Positions 26,793 through 37,750 of a stretch of 64,000 bases of DNA are shown one piece after another; the stretch's first letter is position 1; every line of letters starts with the position of its first letter. Where the stretch lies: positions 55,090 to 119,089 of the forward strand of contig NZ_FODN01000009.1 of the NCBI RefSeq assembly GCF_900110375.1, given 5' to 3'. The notes under the pieces were generated by a model, which was given only the letters and a program-made list of their open reading frames with translations, was not told where the DNA came from and made no database searches. The DNA is from Flavobacterium sinopsychrotolerans (GTDB lineage Bacteria; Bacteroidota; Bacteroidia; Flavobacteriales; Flavobacteriaceae). Made by a program: the position numbers and the translations under genes.

Positions 26793-27176
26793 ATGCCAAC
26801 AATTCAACAATTAGTAAGAACAGGAAGAACTCAGATAACTAAGAAGAGTAAATCGGTTGCTTTAGATTCTTGTCCTCAAAGAAGAGGGGTTTGTACGCGT
26901 GTTTACACTACAACACCAAAAAAACCAAACTCTGCAATGCGTAAAGTAGCGCGTGTACGTTTGACAAATGGTAATGAAGTGAATGCTTACATCCCTGGTG
27001 AAGGACACAATTTACAAGAGCACTCGATAGTATTAGTTAGGGGTGGAAGGGTAAAAGATTTACCAGGAGTTAGATATCACATCGTTCGTGGTGCGCTTGA
27101 TACGTCAGGAGTAGCAGGAAGAACGCAAAGAAGATCTAAGTACGGAGCAAAACGCCCAAAAGAAGCAAAAAAGTAA
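26793..27176 (+). CDS. rpsL: 30S ribosomal protein S12
   Basis: A 127-residue decoding-centre protein. The [11 protein letters not shown] loop carries the two lysines (K43, K44 here) whose change gives streptomycin resistance; they are unchanged, as is the second loop [11 protein letters not shown]. It is first gene of the rpsL-rpsG-fusA-rpsJ block. The 74-nt spacer to rpsG is longer than those around it. Confidence 0.98.
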
Positions 27177-27250
27177 TTTAAAAAGTTATTTCTTGTAGGG
27201 ATGTGATTCGTTACAGCTGTATAGGTATGACATTTTATTAAAAAAAAGAC

Positions 27251-27727
27251 ATGAGAAAAAGAGCGGCAAAGAAAAGACCACTTTTACCAGATCCTAGGTT
27301 TAATGACCAACTGGTAACACGTTTTGTGAACAACTTAATGTGGGATGGAAAAAAATCGACAGCGTTTAAAGTGTTTTATGATGCTATTGACATCATTGAG
27401 TCTAAAAAACAAGATGCTGAGAAACCATCATTAGAAATTTGGAAAGATGCGTTAACCAATGTTATGCCTCACGTAGAAGTACGTAGTCGTAGAGTAGGTG
27501 GAGCTACATTTCAAATTCCAATGCAAATTCGTCCAGATAGAAAAATTTCTATGGCGATGAAATGGTTAATTCTTTATTCAAGAAGAAGAAACGAAAAATC
27601 TATGGCTCAAAGGTTAGCTTCAGAATGTTTAGCTGCGGCTAAAGAAGAAGGTGCTGCCGTTAAGAAAAGAATGGATACTCACAAAATGGCAGAAGCTAAT
27701 AAAGCTTTCTCTCACTTTAGATTTTAA
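27251..27727 (+). CDS. rpsG: 30S ribosomal protein S7
   Basis: A 158-residue primary assembly protein for the head of the 30S subunit. It has the family start MRKRAAKKRPLLPDPRF and the conserved VEVRSRRVGGATFQIP segment. It is followed by fusA after 10 nt. In E. coli, S7 represses its own mRNA at the rpsL-rpsG spacer; the 74-nt spacer here could hold a comparable site, but I see no strong hairpin in it. Confidence 0.98.
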   Translation: MRKRAAKKRPLLPDPRFNDQLVTRFVNNLMWDGKKSTAFKVFYDAIDIIESKKQDAEKPSLEIWKDALTNVMPHVEVRSRRVGGATFQIPMQIRPDRKISMAMKWLILYSRRRNEKSMAQRLASECLAAAKEEGAAVKKRMDTHKMAEANKAFSHFRF

Positions 27728-27737
27728 TTCATAAGAA

Positions 27738-29894
27738 ATGGCTAGAGATTTAAAATATACAAGAAACATAGGAATTGCTGCTCACATTGATGCTGGTAAA
27801 ACAACAACAACGGAGCGTATATTGTTCTATACAGGAAAATCGCACAAAATTGGTGAAGTACATGATGGTGCTGCAACAATGGACTGGATGGCACAAGAGC
27901 AAGAAAGAGGTATTACAATTACTTCTGCAGCTACAACTTGTGAATGGAATTTTCCAACTACACAAGGTAAAGTTTTGCCTGAAACATTGCCTTATCACTT
28001 CAATATTATCGATACTCCGGGACACGTTGACTTTACAGTTGAAGTAAACCGTTCTTTACGTGTTCTTGATGGTTTGGTTTTCTTATTTAGTGCTGTTGAT
28101 GGTGTTGAGCCACAATCAGAAACTAACTGGAGATTAGCAGATCAATACAGAGTTCCACGTATTGGATTCGTTAATAAAATGGATAGACAAGGATCTAACT
28201 TTTTGATGGTTTGTCAACAAGTAAGAGATATGTTGAAATCAAATGCAGTTGCGATCACTTTGCCAATTGGTGAAGAAAATGATTTCAAAGGTGTTGTGGA
28301 TTTAGTTAAAAATCAAGCTATAGTATGGCATGAAGAAGGTTTGGGGGCAACTTATGATATTGTGCCTATTCCGGAAGATATGCTTGAAGAAGTGAAAGAA
28401 TACAGATCGATTCTTATTGAGGCAGTAGCTGATTATGATGAGACTTTGCTTGAAAAATTCATGGAAGATGAAAACTCTATTACAGAGGAAGAAATCAACA
28501 TTGCATTAAGAGCAGCTGTAATGGACATGGCTATCATTCCTATGATTGCTGGTTCTTCTTTCAAAAACAAAGGAGTTCAATTCATGTTAGATGCAGTATG
28601 TAAATACTTGCCTTCTCCAATGGATAAAGATGGTATCGAAGGGATTCATCCTGATGATGCTGATTTATTAGAAGAAGATCAAACTAAAATTTTGCGTAAG
28701 CCAGATGTTAAAGAGCCATTCGCTGCTTTAGCTTTTAAAATTGCTACTGACCCATTCGTAGGTCGTTTAGCTTTCTTCCGTGCTTATTCAGGGCGTTTAG
28801 ATGCTGGTTCTTATGTTTTGAATACACGTTCAGGAAACAAAGAAAGAATTTCTCGTATCTACCAAATGCATGCTAACAAACAAAACCCAATCGAGTATAT
28901 CGAAGCAGGTGATATTGGAGCGGCAGTTGGATTTAAAGATATTAAAACTGGAGATACATTGTGTGATGAAAAGAACCCAATTATCTTAGAAAGTATGAAA
29001 TTCCCTGCGCCAGTAATTGGTATTGCTATTGAGCCTAAAACTAAAGCTGACGTAGATAAAATGGGTATGGCTTTGGCTAAGTTAGCTGAGGAAGATCCTA
29101 CTTTTACAGTTAGAACAGATGAAGCTTCGGGTCAAACTATTATCTCGGGTATGGGTGAGCTTCACTTAGATATCTTAGTGGATAGAATGAGACGTGAATT
29201 CAAAGTTGAAGTGAACCAAGGTGAGCCTCAAGTTGAATACAAAGAAGCTTTTACTAAGAAAGCACAACATAGAGAAACATACAAAAAACAATCTGGAGGT
29301 CGTGGTAAATTCGGTGATATCGTATTTATTCTTGAACCAGCAGATGAAGTTGACGGTAAAGCTCCAGTTGGATTGCAGTTTGTAAATGCAGTAAAAGGTG
29401 GTAACGTTCCTAAAGAATATATTCCATCAGTTGAAAAAGGTTTCAGAGAAGCTATGAAAACGGGTCCTTTAGCAGGATACCAAGTAGATAGTTTGAAAGT
29501 AACTTTATTAGACGGATCTTTCCACCCGGTGGATTCTGATGCACTTTCTTTTGAGCTTGCGGCAAGAATGGGTTATAGAGAGGTAGCTAAAGCAGCTGGT
29601 GCTGTTATATTAGAGCCAATCATGAAAATGGAAGTGATTACACCAGAAGAAAACATGGGAGATATCGTAGGTGATATCAACCGTCGTAGAGGTCAGGTGA
29701 ATGATATGGGTGATAGAGCTGGTGCAAAAACCATCAAAGCAGATGTGCCATTATCTGAAATGTTTGGATACGTTACTACGTTAAGAACGCTTTCTTCAGG
29801 TAGAGCAACATCTACTATGGAATTTTCACACTACTCTGAAACGCCTTCTAATATTTCAGAAGCAGTTATCAAAAAAGCAAAAGGAAACGCATAA
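27738..29894 (+). CDS. fusA: elongation factor G
   Basis: The 718-residue translocase GTPase. G1 is [15 protein letters not shown]3 DTPGHVDFT and G4 NKMD; domain IV begins near PQVEYKEAF and domain V carries the [12 protein letters not shown] motif. The regular effector sequence ([19 protein letters not shown]) marks it as a canonical translocating EF-G, not the fusA2 or TetM type. rpsJ follows after 11 nt. Confidence 0.98.
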   Translation: MARDLKYTRNIGIAAHIDAGKTTTTERILFYTGKSHKIGEVHDGAATMDWMAQEQERGITITSAATTCEWNFPTTQGKVLPETLPYHFNIIDTPGHVDFTVEVNRSLRVLDGLVFLFSAVDGVEPQSETNWRLADQYRVPRIGFVNKMDRQGSNFLMVCQQVRDMLKSNAVAITLPIGEENDFKGVVDLVKNQAIVWHEEGLGATYDIVPIPEDMLEEVKEYRSILIEAVADYDETLLEKFMEDENSITEEEINIALRAAVMDMAIIPMIAGSSFKNKGVQFMLDAVCKYLPSPMDKDGIEGIHPDDADLLEEDQTKILRKPDVKEPFAALAFKIATDPFVGRLAFFRAYSGRLDAGSYVLNTRSGNKERISRIYQMHANKQNPIEYIEAGDIGAAVGFKDIKTGDTLCDEKNPIILESMKFPAPVIGIAIEPKTKADVDKMGMALAKLAEEDPTFTVRTDEASGQTIISGMGELHLDILVDRMRREFKVEVNQGEPQVEYKEAFTKKAQHRETYKKQSGGRGKFGDIVFILEPADEVDGKAPVGLQFVNAVKGGNVPKEYIPSVEKGFREAMKTGPLAGYQVDSLKVTLLDGSFHPVDSDALSFELAARMGYREVAKAAGAVILEPIMKMEVITPEENMGDIVGDINRRRGQVNDMGDRAGAKTIKADVPLSEMFGYVTTLRTLSSGRATSTMEFSHYSETPSNISEAVIKKAKGNA

Positions 29895-29905
29895 TCTTTA
29901 AGAAA

Positions 29906-30211
29906 ATGAGTCAAAAAATCAGAATAAAATTAAAATCTTACGATCACATGTTGGTAGACAAGTCTGCTGAGAAGATTGTAAAAACGGTAAAAAGTACCGG
30001 TGCAGTTGTTACAGGACCAATTCCATTACCAACACACAAAAAACTTTTTACAGTACTACGTTCTCCACACGTTAACAAAAAAGCGAGAGAGCAATTTGAA
30101 GTAATGTCATACAAGAGATTAATTGACATTTATTCATCTTCATCTAAAACTATTGATGCTTTGATGAAACTTGAATTGCCTAGCGGTGTTGAAGTAGAGA
30201 TCAAAGTTTAA
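29906..30211 (+). CDS. rpsJ: 30S ribosomal protein S10
   Basis: A 101-residue protein of the 30S head (and NusE in antitermination). The conserved [30 protein letters not shown] region is intact (seen in parts). Here it closes the str-operon transcript; the usual next gene rplC begins only after 157 nt and has its own promoter. Confidence 0.97.
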   Translation: MSQKIRIKLKSYDHMLVDKSAEKIVKTVKSTGAVVTGPIPLPTHKKLFTVLRSPHVNKKAREQFEVMSYKRLIDIYSSSSKTIDALMKLELPSGVEVEIKV

Positions 30212-30262
30212 ATAGCTTACTAGTAAGAAAAGAACGCTGTTTTTAAGCGAAAAATATTTTTT

Positions 30263-30293
30263 TTGGTTTGTGTGTAAATAAGTTATACATTTG
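30263..30293 (+). promoter_or_regulatory. promoter of the S10-spc-alpha block (rplC)
   Basis: TTG-N20-TACATTTG lies 75 nt before the rplC start. It splits the ribosomal supercluster between rpsJ and rplC, so rpsJ is expressed with fusA and not only with rplC. Confidence 0.8.
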
Positions 30294-30368
30294 CACCCAC
30301 TTAAAAAAATAGGATTCGGTTAAAAGCTGCGTTCTATATTTATATTTAATAATTAATAATTAATATTT

Positions 30369-30986
30369 ATGTCTGGGTTAATTGGTAGAAAAATCGGCAT
30401 GACTAGCATTTTCGACGAGAACGGGAAGAATATTCCTTGTACAGTAATCGAAGCTGGACCATGTGTTGTTACCCAAGTCAGAACCAAAGGTGTTGACGGG
30501 TACGAAGCGTTGCAACTTGGTTTCGATGACAAAAACGAGAAACATTCCACAAAAGCGGCTTTAGGTCACTTTAAAAAAGCGGGAACTGTAGCTAAGAAAA
30601 AAGTCGTTGAATTCCAAGATTTCGCAACAGAGCAAAAATTAGGAGATCTTATTGATGTTTCTATTTTTTCTGAAGGAGAATTTGTAGATGTACAAGGTGT
30701 ATCTAAAGGTAAAGGTTTTCAAGGGGTTGTAAAACGTCACGGTTTTGGTGGTGTTGGTCAAGCAACTCACGGTCAACACAACCGTTTAAGAGCGCCAGGT
30801 TCTGTAGGAGCTTCTTCTTATCCATCTAGAGTATTCAAAGGAATGCGTATGGCTGGACGTATGGGAGGAGACAATGTAAAAGTTCAAAACCTTAGAGTTT
30901 TAAAAGTAGTGGCTGAAAAGAACCTGCTTGTTATTAAAGGATGTGTTCCTGGTCATAACAACTCTTATGTAATCATTCAGAAGTAA
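30369..30986 (+). CDS. rplC: 50S ribosomal protein L3
   Basis: A 205-residue 23S-binding assembly initiator near the peptidyl transferase centre. It begins [15 protein letters not shown] and has the extended loop [28 protein letters not shown]. Its stop overlaps the rplD start by one base (TAATG), so the two are translationally coupled. Confidence 0.98.
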   Translation: MSGLIGRKIGMTSIFDENGKNIPCTVIEAGPCVVTQVRTKGVDGYEALQLGFDDKNEKHSTKAALGHFKKAGTVAKKKVVEFQDFATEQKLGDLIDVSIFSEGEFVDVQGVSKGKGFQGVVKRHGFGGVGQATHGQHNRLRAPGSVGASSYPSRVFKGMRMAGRMGGDNVKVQNLRVLKVVAEKNLLVIKGCVPGHNNSYVIIQK

Positions 30987-31615
30987 TGGAAGCAAAAGTA
31001 TTAGATTTCAACGGAAAAGATACTGGAAGAAAAGTTCAACTTTCTGATTCAGTATTTGGTATAGAACCAAACAATCATGCAGTATACCTTGATGTTAAGC
31101 AATATCTTGCTAATCAAAGACAAGGGACGCACAAAGCTAAAGAAAGAGCTGAAGTAGCGGGAAGTACTCGTAAGATAAAAAAACAAAAAGGAACTGGTAC
31201 TGCTCGTGCGGGTAGTGCAAAGAATCCATTGTTTAAAGGTGGTGGAACAGTTTTCGGACCAAGACCAAGAAGTTATTCATTCAAATTGAATAAAAGCTTG
31301 AAACGTTTGGCTAGAAAATCTGCTTTCTCAATTAAAGCAAAAGAGTCGAACATTATCGTTCTTGAAGACTTTAATTTTGAAACGCCAAACACTAAAAATT
31401 TCATCAACGTTTTGAAAGCTTTAGAGTTAGAGAATAAAAAATCCCTGTTTGTGTTGGGTGATGTAAATAAAAATGTATATTTGTCGTCACGCAATTTAAA
31501 AGGCTCTAGCGTAGTAAGTAGCTTAGAATTAAGTACTTACGCTATATTAAACGCTAATAATTTAGTGCTTTTAGAGAGTTCTTTGGAGATAATTGAAGAA
31601 AATTTAAGTAAATAA
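30986..31615 (+). CDS. rplD: 50S ribosomal protein L4
   Basis: A 209-residue protein lining the exit tunnel. The extended loop GTGTARAGSAKNPLFKGGG is present. In E. coli L4 represses the S10 operon by attenuation; the leader for such control would lie in 30294-30368, where no clear terminator is seen. Confidence 0.97.
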   Translation: MEAKVLDFNGKDTGRKVQLSDSVFGIEPNNHAVYLDVKQYLANQRQGTHKAKERAEVAGSTRKIKKQKGTGTARAGSAKNPLFKGGGTVFGPRPRSYSFKLNKSLKRLARKSAFSIKAKESNIIVLEDFNFETPNTKNFINVLKALELENKKSLFVLGDVNKNVYLSSRNLKGSSVVSSLELSTYAILNANNLVLLESSLEIIEENLSK

Positions 31616-31621
31616 TAGGAT

Positions 31622-31912
31622 ATGAGCATCATAATTAAGCCTATAGTAACGGAAAAAGTAACCAAAGAAAGTGAAGTTTTAAACCGCTTCGGATTCGTTG
31701 TTGATAAAAAAGCAAACAAAGTGCAAATTAAGAAAGCTGTTGAAGCTGCTTATGGAGTAACTATTTTGAGTGTTAACACGATGAACGTAAGACCGGATAG
31801 AACTACAAAATACACTAAAAGTGGTTTAATCAGTGGAAAGACGAATGCAATCAAAAAAGCAATTGTTCAAGTACAAGAAGGAGAAACAATTGATTTTTAC
31901 AACAATATCTAA
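31622..31912 (+). CDS. rplW: 50S ribosomal protein L23
   Basis: A 96-residue tunnel-exit protein and docking site for trigger factor and SRP. It has the typical start IIIKPIVTEKVT and the VEAAYGVTILSVNT core. rplD and rplB are 6 nt away on each side. Confidence 0.97.
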   Translation: MSIIIKPIVTEKVTKESEVLNRFGFVVDKKANKVQIKKAVEAAYGVTILSVNTMNVRPDRTTKYTKSGLISGKTNAIKKAIVQVQEGETIDFYNNI

Positions 31913-31918
31913 GATAAA

Positions 31919-32743
31919 ATGTCAGTAAGAAAATTAAAACCTATTACCCCAGGTCAGCGATTTAGAGTTGTGAATGGTTATGACGCCATTACAACTGATA
32001 AGCCGGAACGCTCTTTGATAGCGCCGATAAAAAACTCTGGTGGTAGAAATAGTCAAGGAAAGATGACCATGCGTTATACGGGTGGTGGTCACAAGCAGAG
32101 ATATCGTATCATTGATTTTAAACGTACTAAAGAAGGAATTCCTGCTACGGTTAAATCAATTGAATATGATCCAAATCGTACTGCATTTATCGCTTTATTA
32201 GCTTATGCTGATGGAGAGAAAACGTATGTTATTGCTCAAAACGGATTGAAAGTTGGTCAGAAATTAGTTTCTGGTCCGGAATCTCAACCTGAAATTGGTA
32301 ATACTTTACCTTTAAGTAGAGTTCCACTTGGAACTGTAATTTCTTGTATCGAATTGAGACCAGGACAAGGGGCTGTAATCGCTCGTTCTGCTGGAACATT
32401 TGCTCAATTGATGGCAAGAGATGGAAAATATGCTACAATTAAAATGCCTTCTGGGGAAACAAGATTAATCTTGTTGACTTGTTCGGCTACAATTGGAGCG
32501 GTTTCTAATTCAGACCACCAATTAGTTGTATCTGGTAAAGCAGGTAGAACAAGATGGTTAGGAAGAAGACCTAGAACAAGACCTGTTGCAATGAACCCTG
32601 TCGATCACCCAATGGGTGGTGGTGAAGGACGTTCTTCTGGTGGACATCCACGTTCAAGAAATGGAATACCAGCTAAAGGTTATAGAACTCGTTCTAAGAA
32701 AAACCCGAGTAACAAGTATATCGTAGAACGTAGAAAGAAATAA
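31919..32743 (+). CDS. rplB: 50S ribosomal protein L2
   Basis: A 274-residue protein needed for subunit joining and peptidyl transfer. The highly conserved [17 protein letters not shown] loop with the functional histidine is intact near residue 227. It begins with the [15 protein letters not shown] form usual in Bacteroidota. Confidence 0.98.
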   Translation: MSVRKLKPITPGQRFRVVNGYDAITTDKPERSLIAPIKNSGGRNSQGKMTMRYTGGGHKQRYRIIDFKRTKEGIPATVKSIEYDPNRTAFIALLAYADGEKTYVIAQNGLKVGQKLVSGPESQPEIGNTLPLSRVPLGTVISCIELRPGQGAVIARSAGTFAQLMARDGKYATIKMPSGETRLILLTCSATIGAVSNSDHQLVVSGKAGRTRWLGRRPRTRPVAMNPVDHPMGGGEGRSSGGHPRSRNGIPAKGYRTRSKKNPSNKYIVERRKK

Positions 32744-32749
32744 TAAGAT

Positions 32750-33028
32750 ATGGCACGTTCATTAAAAAAAGGACCTTTCGTTCATTATAAGTTAGACAAG
32801 AAAGTTCAAGAAAACATCGCAGGTGGAAACAAAGGAGTAGTAAAGACATGGTCTAGAGCTTCTATGATTACTCCAGACTTTGTTGGACAAACTATCGCAG
32901 TTCATAACGGTCGTCAATTTGTACCAGTTTACGTAACAGAAAACATGGTAGGTCACAAATTAGGAGAATTTTCACCAACTAGATCTTTTAGAGGTCATGC
33001 TGGAGCAAAAAATAAAGGTAAAAAATAA
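32750..33028 (+). CDS. rpsS: 30S ribosomal protein S19
   Basis: A 92-residue protein of the 30S head, in complex with S13. It has the [11 protein letters not shown] start and the conserved [18 protein letters not shown] segment. It is separated by 6 nt from both neighbours. Confidence 0.98.
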   Translation: MARSLKKGPFVHYKLDKKVQENIAGGNKGVVKTWSRASMITPDFVGQTIAVHNGRQFVPVYVTENMVGHKLGEFSPTRSFRGHAGAKNKGKK

Positions 33029-33034
33029 GAAGCA

Positions 33035-33445
33035 ATGGGAGTTCGTAAAAGAGAAACAGCAGATGCGAGAAAAGAGGCTAATAAGTCTATAGCTTTCGCA
33101 AAATTGAATAACTGCCCTACTTCACCTAGAAAAATGCGCTTAGTAGCGGACTTGGTAAGAGGTCAGAAGGTAGAGAGAGCACTTAACATCTTAAGATTCA
33201 GTTCTAAAGAAGCTTCAAGAAAATTAGAAAAATTGGTTTTATCTGTAATTGCCAACTGGCAAGCAAAAAACCCTGACGCTAATATGGAAGAAGCTGGGTT
33301 ATTTGTTAAAACGATTACAGTTGATGGTGGAATGATGTTGAAAAGACTTCGTCCAGCTCCACAAGGTCGTGCTCACAGAATTAGAAAACGTTCTAATCAC
33401 GTAACAATCGTGCTTGGATCTATTAATAACACACAAGCAATTTAA
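33035..33445 (+). CDS. rplV: 50S ribosomal protein L22
   Basis: A 136-residue protein whose hairpin ([19 protein letters not shown]) reaches the exit-tunnel constriction beside L4. The hairpin has no insertion or deletion of the kind linked to macrolide resistance. Confidence 0.97.
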   Translation: MGVRKRETADARKEANKSIAFAKLNNCPTSPRKMRLVADLVRGQKVERALNILRFSSKEASRKLEKLVLSVIANWQAKNPDANMEEAGLFVKTITVDGGMMLKRLRPAPQGRAHRIRKRSNHVTIVLGSINNTQAI

Positions 33446-33451
33446 TACAAG

Positions 33452-34210
33452 ATGGGACAAAAGACAAATCCAATTGGAAATAGACTTGGTATCATCAGAG
33501 GATGGGACTCAAACTGGTATGGTGGAAATGATTACGGTGATAAGCTTGCCGAAGATTATAAAATCAGAAAGTATATCCATGCTCGTTTATCAAAAGCTAG
33601 TGTATCAAAAGTAATCATCGAGAGAACTTTGAAACTTGTAACCGTTACTATCACTACTGCTAGACCTGGTATCATTATCGGAAAAGGTGGACAAGAGGTA
33701 GACAAGTTGAAAGAAGAACTTAAGAAAATTACTGACAAAGAGGTTCAAATCAACATCTTTGAAATCAAAAGACCTGAGCTTGACGCGTATCTAGTTGCTA
33801 CAAGCATCTGTCGTCAAATCGAAAGCAGGATTTCTTACAGACGTGCAATCAAAATGGCTATTGCTGCTTCTATGCGTATGAACGCAGAGGGTATCAAAGT
33901 TTTGATTTCTGGTCGTTTGAATGGTGCTGAGATGGCTCGTTCGGAAGGTTTTAAAGAAGGTAGAGTTCCTCTATCAACTTTCAGAGCTGATATTGATTAT
34001 GCTTTGGCAGAAGCTCATACTACTTATGGTAGAATGGGAATCAAAGTATGGATCATGAAAGGTGAAGTTTATGGAAAGAGAGATCTTTCTCCACTTGCCG
34101 GAATGGACAAAAAACAATCTGGTGCTGGTGGTAAAGGTGGTGATTCTCCAAGAGGAGATAGAAAACCTTTTAATAAAGGTGGAAAACCAGACGCTCGTAA
34201 ACGAAAGTAA
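33452..34210 (+). CDS. rpsC: 30S ribosomal protein S3
   Basis: A 252-residue protein at the mRNA entry channel. The N-terminal KH domain has the [17 protein letters not shown] motif and the C-terminal domain the [12 protein letters not shown] motif. After residue ~215 a Gly/Lys/Arg-rich tail of ~35 residues ([17 protein letters not shown]) extends past the usual end, a common feature of this phylum. Confidence 0.97.
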   Translation: MGQKTNPIGNRLGIIRGWDSNWYGGNDYGDKLAEDYKIRKYIHARLSKASVSKVIIERTLKLVTVTITTARPGIIIGKGGQEVDKLKEELKKITDKEVQINIFEIKRPELDAYLVATSICRQIESRISYRRAIKMAIAASMRMNAEGIKVLISGRLNGAEMARSEGFKEGRVPLSTFRADIDYALAEAHTTYGRMGIKVWIMKGEVYGKRDLSPLAGMDKKQSGAGGKGGDSPRGDRKPFNKGGKPDARKRK

Positions 34211-34229
34211 ATTTTTAAACTAAAGAAAA

Positions 34230-34655
34230 ATGTTACAGCCTAAAAGAACAAAATACCGTAAGGTACAAAAAGGTAAAATGAAAGGAAATTCTCAAAGAGG
34301 ACATGAACTTTCTAATGGAATGTTTGGTATTAAATCTGTACATGAAGATGGAATGTTCTTAACCTCTCGTCAAATCGAGGCTGCGCGTATTGCTGCAACT
34401 CGTTTTATGAAAAGAGAAGGACAATTATGGATCAAAATATTTCCAGACAAACCAATTACTAAGAAACCTCTTGAGGTACGTATGGGTAAAGGTAAAGGTG
34501 CAGTTGAGTATTGGGCTGCCGTTGTTAAACCCGGAAGAATTATGTTTGAAGTTGGAGGAGTTCCTTTGTCAGTTGCAAAAGAGGCGTTACGTCTTGCAGC
34601 TCAAAAGCTTCCAGTAAAAACTAAATTCGTCGTTGCTAGAGATTTCGAAGCATAA
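34230..34655 (+). CDS. rplP: 50S ribosomal protein L16
   Basis: A 141-residue protein near the tRNA A-site. It has the [19 protein letters not shown] start and the conserved [18 protein letters not shown] segment. Confidence 0.98.
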   Translation: MLQPKRTKYRKVQKGKMKGNSQRGHELSNGMFGIKSVHEDGMFLTSRQIEAARIAATRFMKREGQLWIKIFPDKPITKKPLEVRMGKGKGAVEYWAAVVKPGRIMFEVGGVPLSVAKEALRLAAQKLPVKTKFVVARDFEA

Positions 34656-34668
34656 TCTATATTATATT

Positions 34669-34854
34669 ATGAAACAATCAGAAATAAAAGATCTTTCTGC
34701 AGCAGAGTTGCAAGAAAAGCTTAGCCAGACTAAGAAAACATATGCTGATCTAAAAATGGCTCACGCTATTTCACCAATTGAGAACCCACTTCAAATTAGA
34801 GGTGTAAGAAGAACAGTTGCAAGATTAGCTACCGAACTTACTAAAAGACAATAA
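34669..34854 (+). CDS. rpmC: 50S ribosomal protein L29
   Basis: A 61-residue, two-helix protein at the tunnel exit. The ATG at 34669 is chosen because it gives the normal MKQSEIKDLS start; the frame also runs upstream into the end of rplP, which homologues do not have. Confidence 0.95.
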   Translation: MKQSEIKDLSAAELQEKLSQTKKTYADLKMAHAISPIENPLQIRGVRRTVARLATELTKRQ

Positions 34855-34871
34855 CTGTAGTCTGCTGAAAG

Positions 34872-35132
34872 ATGGAAGAAAAAAGAAATTTAAGAAAAGA
34901 AAGAGTTGGTGTTGTTACTTCTGACAAAATGGATAAATCTATTGTTGTTGCTGAAGTGCGTAAAGTAAAACACCCATTATACGGTAAGTTCGTGTTGAAA
35001 ACTAAAAAGTATCACGCACACGACGAAATGAACGACTGTAACGTTGGAGATACTGTAAGGATTAGCGAAACGCGTCCTTTAAGTAAAACAAAATGTTGGA
35101 GGTTAGTTGAAATCTTAGAAAGAGCTAAATAA
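34872..35132 (+). CDS. rpsQ: 30S ribosomal protein S17
   Basis: An 86-residue OB-fold 16S-binding protein. It has the [19 protein letters not shown] core and [18 protein letters not shown] near the end. rplN starts 2 nt later. Confidence 0.97.
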   Translation: MEEKRNLRKERVGVVTSDKMDKSIVVAEVRKVKHPLYGKFVLKTKKYHAHDEMNDCNVGDTVRISETRPLSKTKCWRLVEILERAK

Positions 35133-35134
35133 TT

Positions 35135-35503
35135 ATGGTACAACAAGAATCAAGACTAAAAGTAGCAGATAACACTGGAGCAAAGGAAGTTTTAACTATC
35201 CGTGTTTTAGGAGGTACCAAAAGAAGGTATGCCTCTGTTGGTGACAAGATTGTAGTTTCTATCAAAGATACTGCTCCTAACGGAAGCGTTAAAAAAGGAG
35301 CTGTTTCAACTGCAGTTGTTGTACGTACCAAAAAAGAAGTAAGAAGAGCCGATGGTTCATACATTAGATTTGATGACAACGCATGTGTGTTATTGAATGC
35401 TGCTGGTGAAATGAGAGGAACTCGTGTTTTTGGTCCGGTAGCAAGAGAACTTCGTGAAAAACAATTCATGAAAATTGTATCATTAGCACCAGAAGTGCTT
35501 TAA
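35135..35503 (+). CDS. rplN: 50S ribosomal protein L14
   Basis: A 122-residue protein at the subunit interface. It begins [18 protein letters not shown] and ends in the [19 protein letters not shown] helix, both strongly conserved. Confidence 0.98.
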   Translation: MVQQESRLKVADNTGAKEVLTIRVLGGTKRRYASVGDKIVVSIKDTAPNGSVKKGAVSTAVVVRTKKEVRRADGSYIRFDDNACVLLNAAGEMRGTRVFGPVARELREKQFMKIVSLAPEVL

Positions 35504-35514
35504 TTCGTTTTAAG

Positions 35515-35829
35515 ATGATAAAGCTAAAAATAAAATCAGGCGACATTGTAAGAGTAATTGCTGGAGACCATAAAGGTGCTGAAGGTAAAGTTTTACGTGT
35601 TTACCGTGAGAAGAACAAAGCGATTGTTGAAGGTGTAAACATGGTTTCAAAACACACGAAACCAAGTGCAAAAAGCCCTCAAGGTGGTATCGTAAAGAAG
35701 GAAGCTTCTATACAAATATCTAATATTTCTTTAATTGATCCTAAAACTAAGGAAACAACAAGAGTTGGTATTAGAGTAGAAGGAGATAAGAAAGTAAGAT
35801 TTTCAAAAAAATCTAATCAAGTACTATAG
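35515..35829 (+). CDS. rplX: 50S ribosomal protein L24
   Basis: A 104-residue assembly-initiator protein. The N-terminal KOW motif reads [20 protein letters not shown], followed by [20 protein letters not shown]. Confidence 0.97.
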   Translation: MIKLKIKSGDIVRVIAGDHKGAEGKVLRVYREKNKAIVEGVNMVSKHTKPSAKSPQGGIVKKEASIQISNISLIDPKTKETTRVGIRVEGDKKVRFSKKSNQVL

Positions 35830-35831
35830 TA

Positions 35832-36383
35832 ATGGCGTATATACCTAGACTAAAAGAAGAATATAAGAGCAGAGTAATTGCTGCTCTTAAAGAGGAATTC
35901 GGATACGTAAACGTAATGCAAGTTCCAAAATTGGAAAAAATCGTTTTAAGTAAAGGAGTTGGTGCAGCTGTATCTGATAAAAAACTAATTGACTATGCAG
36001 TTGATGAGTTAACAAAGATCACTGGACAGAAAGCAGTATCTACTATTTCAAAGAAAGACGTTGCGTCATTCAAATTGAGAAAAGGGATGCCTATTGGAGC
36101 AAAAGTTACTTTGCGTGGAGAAAGAATGTATGAGTTTTTAGACAGACTTATTACTTCTGCTTTACCACGTGTAAGAGATTTCAGTGGTATTAAAGCTACT
36201 GGTTTTGACGGAAGAGGAAATTATAACCTTGGAGTTTTGGAGCAAATCATTTTTCCGGAAATTGATATTGATAAAGTAAACAAAATTTCAGGAATGGATA
36301 TCTCTTTTGTAACTAGTGCAAAAACAGATAAAGAAGCAAAGTCTCTATTGACAGAATTAGGATTACCTTTTAAAAAGAATTAA
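35832..36383 (+). CDS. rplE: 50S ribosomal protein L5
   Basis: A 183-residue 5S rRNA-binding protein of the central protuberance. Conserved [13 protein letters not shown] and [19 protein letters not shown] segments are present. rpsN starts 3 nt later. Confidence 0.98.
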   Translation: MAYIPRLKEEYKSRVIAALKEEFGYVNVMQVPKLEKIVLSKGVGAAVSDKKLIDYAVDELTKITGQKAVSTISKKDVASFKLRKGMPIGAKVTLRGERMYEFLDRLITSALPRVRDFSGIKATGFDGRGNYNLGVLEQIIFPEIDIDKVNKISGMDISFVTSAKTDKEAKSLLTELGLPFKKN

Positions 36384-36386
36384 GAC

Positions 36387-36656
36387 ATGGCTAAAGAATC
36401 AATGAAAGCCCGCGAGGTTAAGAGAGAAAAAACAGTAGCTAAGTATGCTGAGAAAAGAAAAGCTTTGTTAGAAGCTGGAGATTTCGTAGGTTTGCAAAAG
36501 TTACCAAAAAATGCTTCGCCAGTTCGTTTGCACAATCGTTGTAAATTAACAGGTAGACCAAGAGGGTATATGCGTCAATTCGGTCTTTCACGTGTTACAT
36601 TTCGTGAAATGGCAAATAACGGATTGATACCTGGTGTTAAAAAGGCATCTTGGTAA
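36387..36656 (+). CDS. rpsN: 30S ribosomal protein S14 (zinc-independent type)
   Basis: An 89-residue long-form S14 that keeps only one Cys in [19 protein letters not shown] and lacks the CxxC pairs of the short zinc-binding form. A 123-nt spacer with three hairpins separates it from rpsH, the widest gap inside the rplC-rplQ block. Confidence 0.96.
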   Translation: MAKESMKAREVKREKTVAKYAEKRKALLEAGDFVGLQKLPKNASPVRLHNRCKLTGRPRGYMRQFGLSRVTFREMANNGLIPGVKKASW

Positions 36657-36769
36657 GACGTAATTTATTGCGTCCTGATACAGACTTAACGTAAGTTTTG
36701 TCTGTATCATAAACATTTATAAATTGGTTTCAGGTTCGGCAAATCGTTTGTTGAAAACCAAAACCGCAA
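36657..36769 (+). ncRNA. putative structured mRNA leader of rpsH
   Basis: Three hairpins follow each other in the spacer. (a) GACGTAA/TTGCGTC, 36657-36674. (b) A 10-bp stem TGATACAGAC/GTCTGTATCA (36676-36685 with 36700-36709), a TT/TT internal loop, then AAC-GTAA-GTT, i.e. a C-G-closed GNRA tetraloop. (c) TTGGTTTCAG pairing with TTGAAAACCAA (36724-36761, one bulge). No T-run follows any of them. This fits an internal ribosomal-protein leader rather than a terminator. The S8-binding repressor site of the E. coli spc operon lies in the same neighbourhood, but homology is not claimed. Confidence 0.5.
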
Positions 36770-36779
36770 ATTAATACAT

Positions 36780-37178
36780 ATGTATACAGATCCTATTGCA
36801 GATTATTTGACAAGAGTTCGTAACGCTGTGGCTGCAAACCACAAAGTTGTCGAAATTCCTGCGTCTAATCTAAAAAAAGAAATAACTAAGATCTTATTTG
36901 ATCAAGGTTATATCTTGAGTTACAAATTTGAAGACAACGCTGTTCAGGGTTCAATCAAAATCGCTTTGAAGTATGATAAAGATACTAAAGAGTCAGTAAT
37001 TAAAGATATCCAAAGAATTAGTAAACCAGGTTTACGTAAATATTCAAGTTCTTCAAGTATTCCTAGAATCCTTAACGGATTAGGAATTGCTATTGTTTCT
37101 ACTTCTAAAGGTTTAATGACTGGAAAGAAAGCTAAACAATTGAATGTTGGTGGCGAAGTAATTTGTTACGTATACTAA
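36780..37178 (+). CDS. rpsH: 30S ribosomal protein S8
   Basis: A 132-residue primary 16S-binding protein and, in E. coli, the repressor of the spc operon. It has the family start [16 protein letters not shown] and the [17 protein letters not shown] loop. Its long structured 5' spacer is unusual for this block. Confidence 0.97.
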   Translation: MYTDPIADYLTRVRNAVAANHKVVEIPASNLKKEITKILFDQGYILSYKFEDNAVQGSIKIALKYDKDTKESVIKDIQRISKPGLRKYSSSSSIPRILNGLGIAIVSTSKGLMTGKKAKQLNVGGEVICYVY

Positions 37179-37196
37179 TTTTAAAGACTATATAAG

Positions 37197-37739
37197 ATGT
37201 CAAGAATAGGTAAAAGCCCAGTAACAATACCAGCAGGAGTAACTGTTTCAGTTGCAAATGGTATTATTACGGTAAAAGGAAAAAATGGTCAACTAACTCA
37301 GGAGTTTTCGGACGTAACTGTAACAGTTGAAGGGGATCTAGTTCAAGTAGACAGATCTTCTGATCACAAAGACCAAAGAGCAAAACACGGTTTGTATAGA
37401 TCTTTAATCAACAACATGATTATCGGTGTAACGGATGGTTTTACTAAGTCATTAGAATTGGTAGGAGTTGGTTATAGAGCTTCAAATCAAGGACAAAAAT
37501 TAGATTTAGCACTTGGTTACTCTCACAATATAGTTTTAGAAATTGCTCCAGAAGTAACTTTAGAGACTATATCTGAAAAAGGTAAAAACCCGATTGTTAA
37601 ATTAACATCATTTGACAAACAACTTTTAGGTCAGGTAGCTGCGAAAATCAGAGGTTTCCGTAAGCCTGAGCCGTACAAAGGAAAAGGTGTTAAATTTGTA
37701 GGTGAAGTATTAAGAAGAAAAGCAGGTAAATCAGCTTAA
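37197..37739 (+). CDS. rplF: 50S ribosomal protein L6
   Basis: A 180-residue protein by the sarcin-ricin loop. It begins [15 protein letters not shown] and ends with the [20 protein letters not shown] signature. Confidence 0.98.
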   Translation: MSRIGKSPVTIPAGVTVSVANGIITVKGKNGQLTQEFSDVTVTVEGDLVQVDRSSDHKDQRAKHGLYRSLINNMIIGVTDGFTKSLELVGVGYRASNQGQKLDLALGYSHNIVLEIAPEVTLETISEKGKNPIVKLTSFDKQLLGQVAAKIRGFRKPEPYKGKGVKFVGEVLRRKAGKSA

Positions 37740-37750
37740 AAAATAAGATT

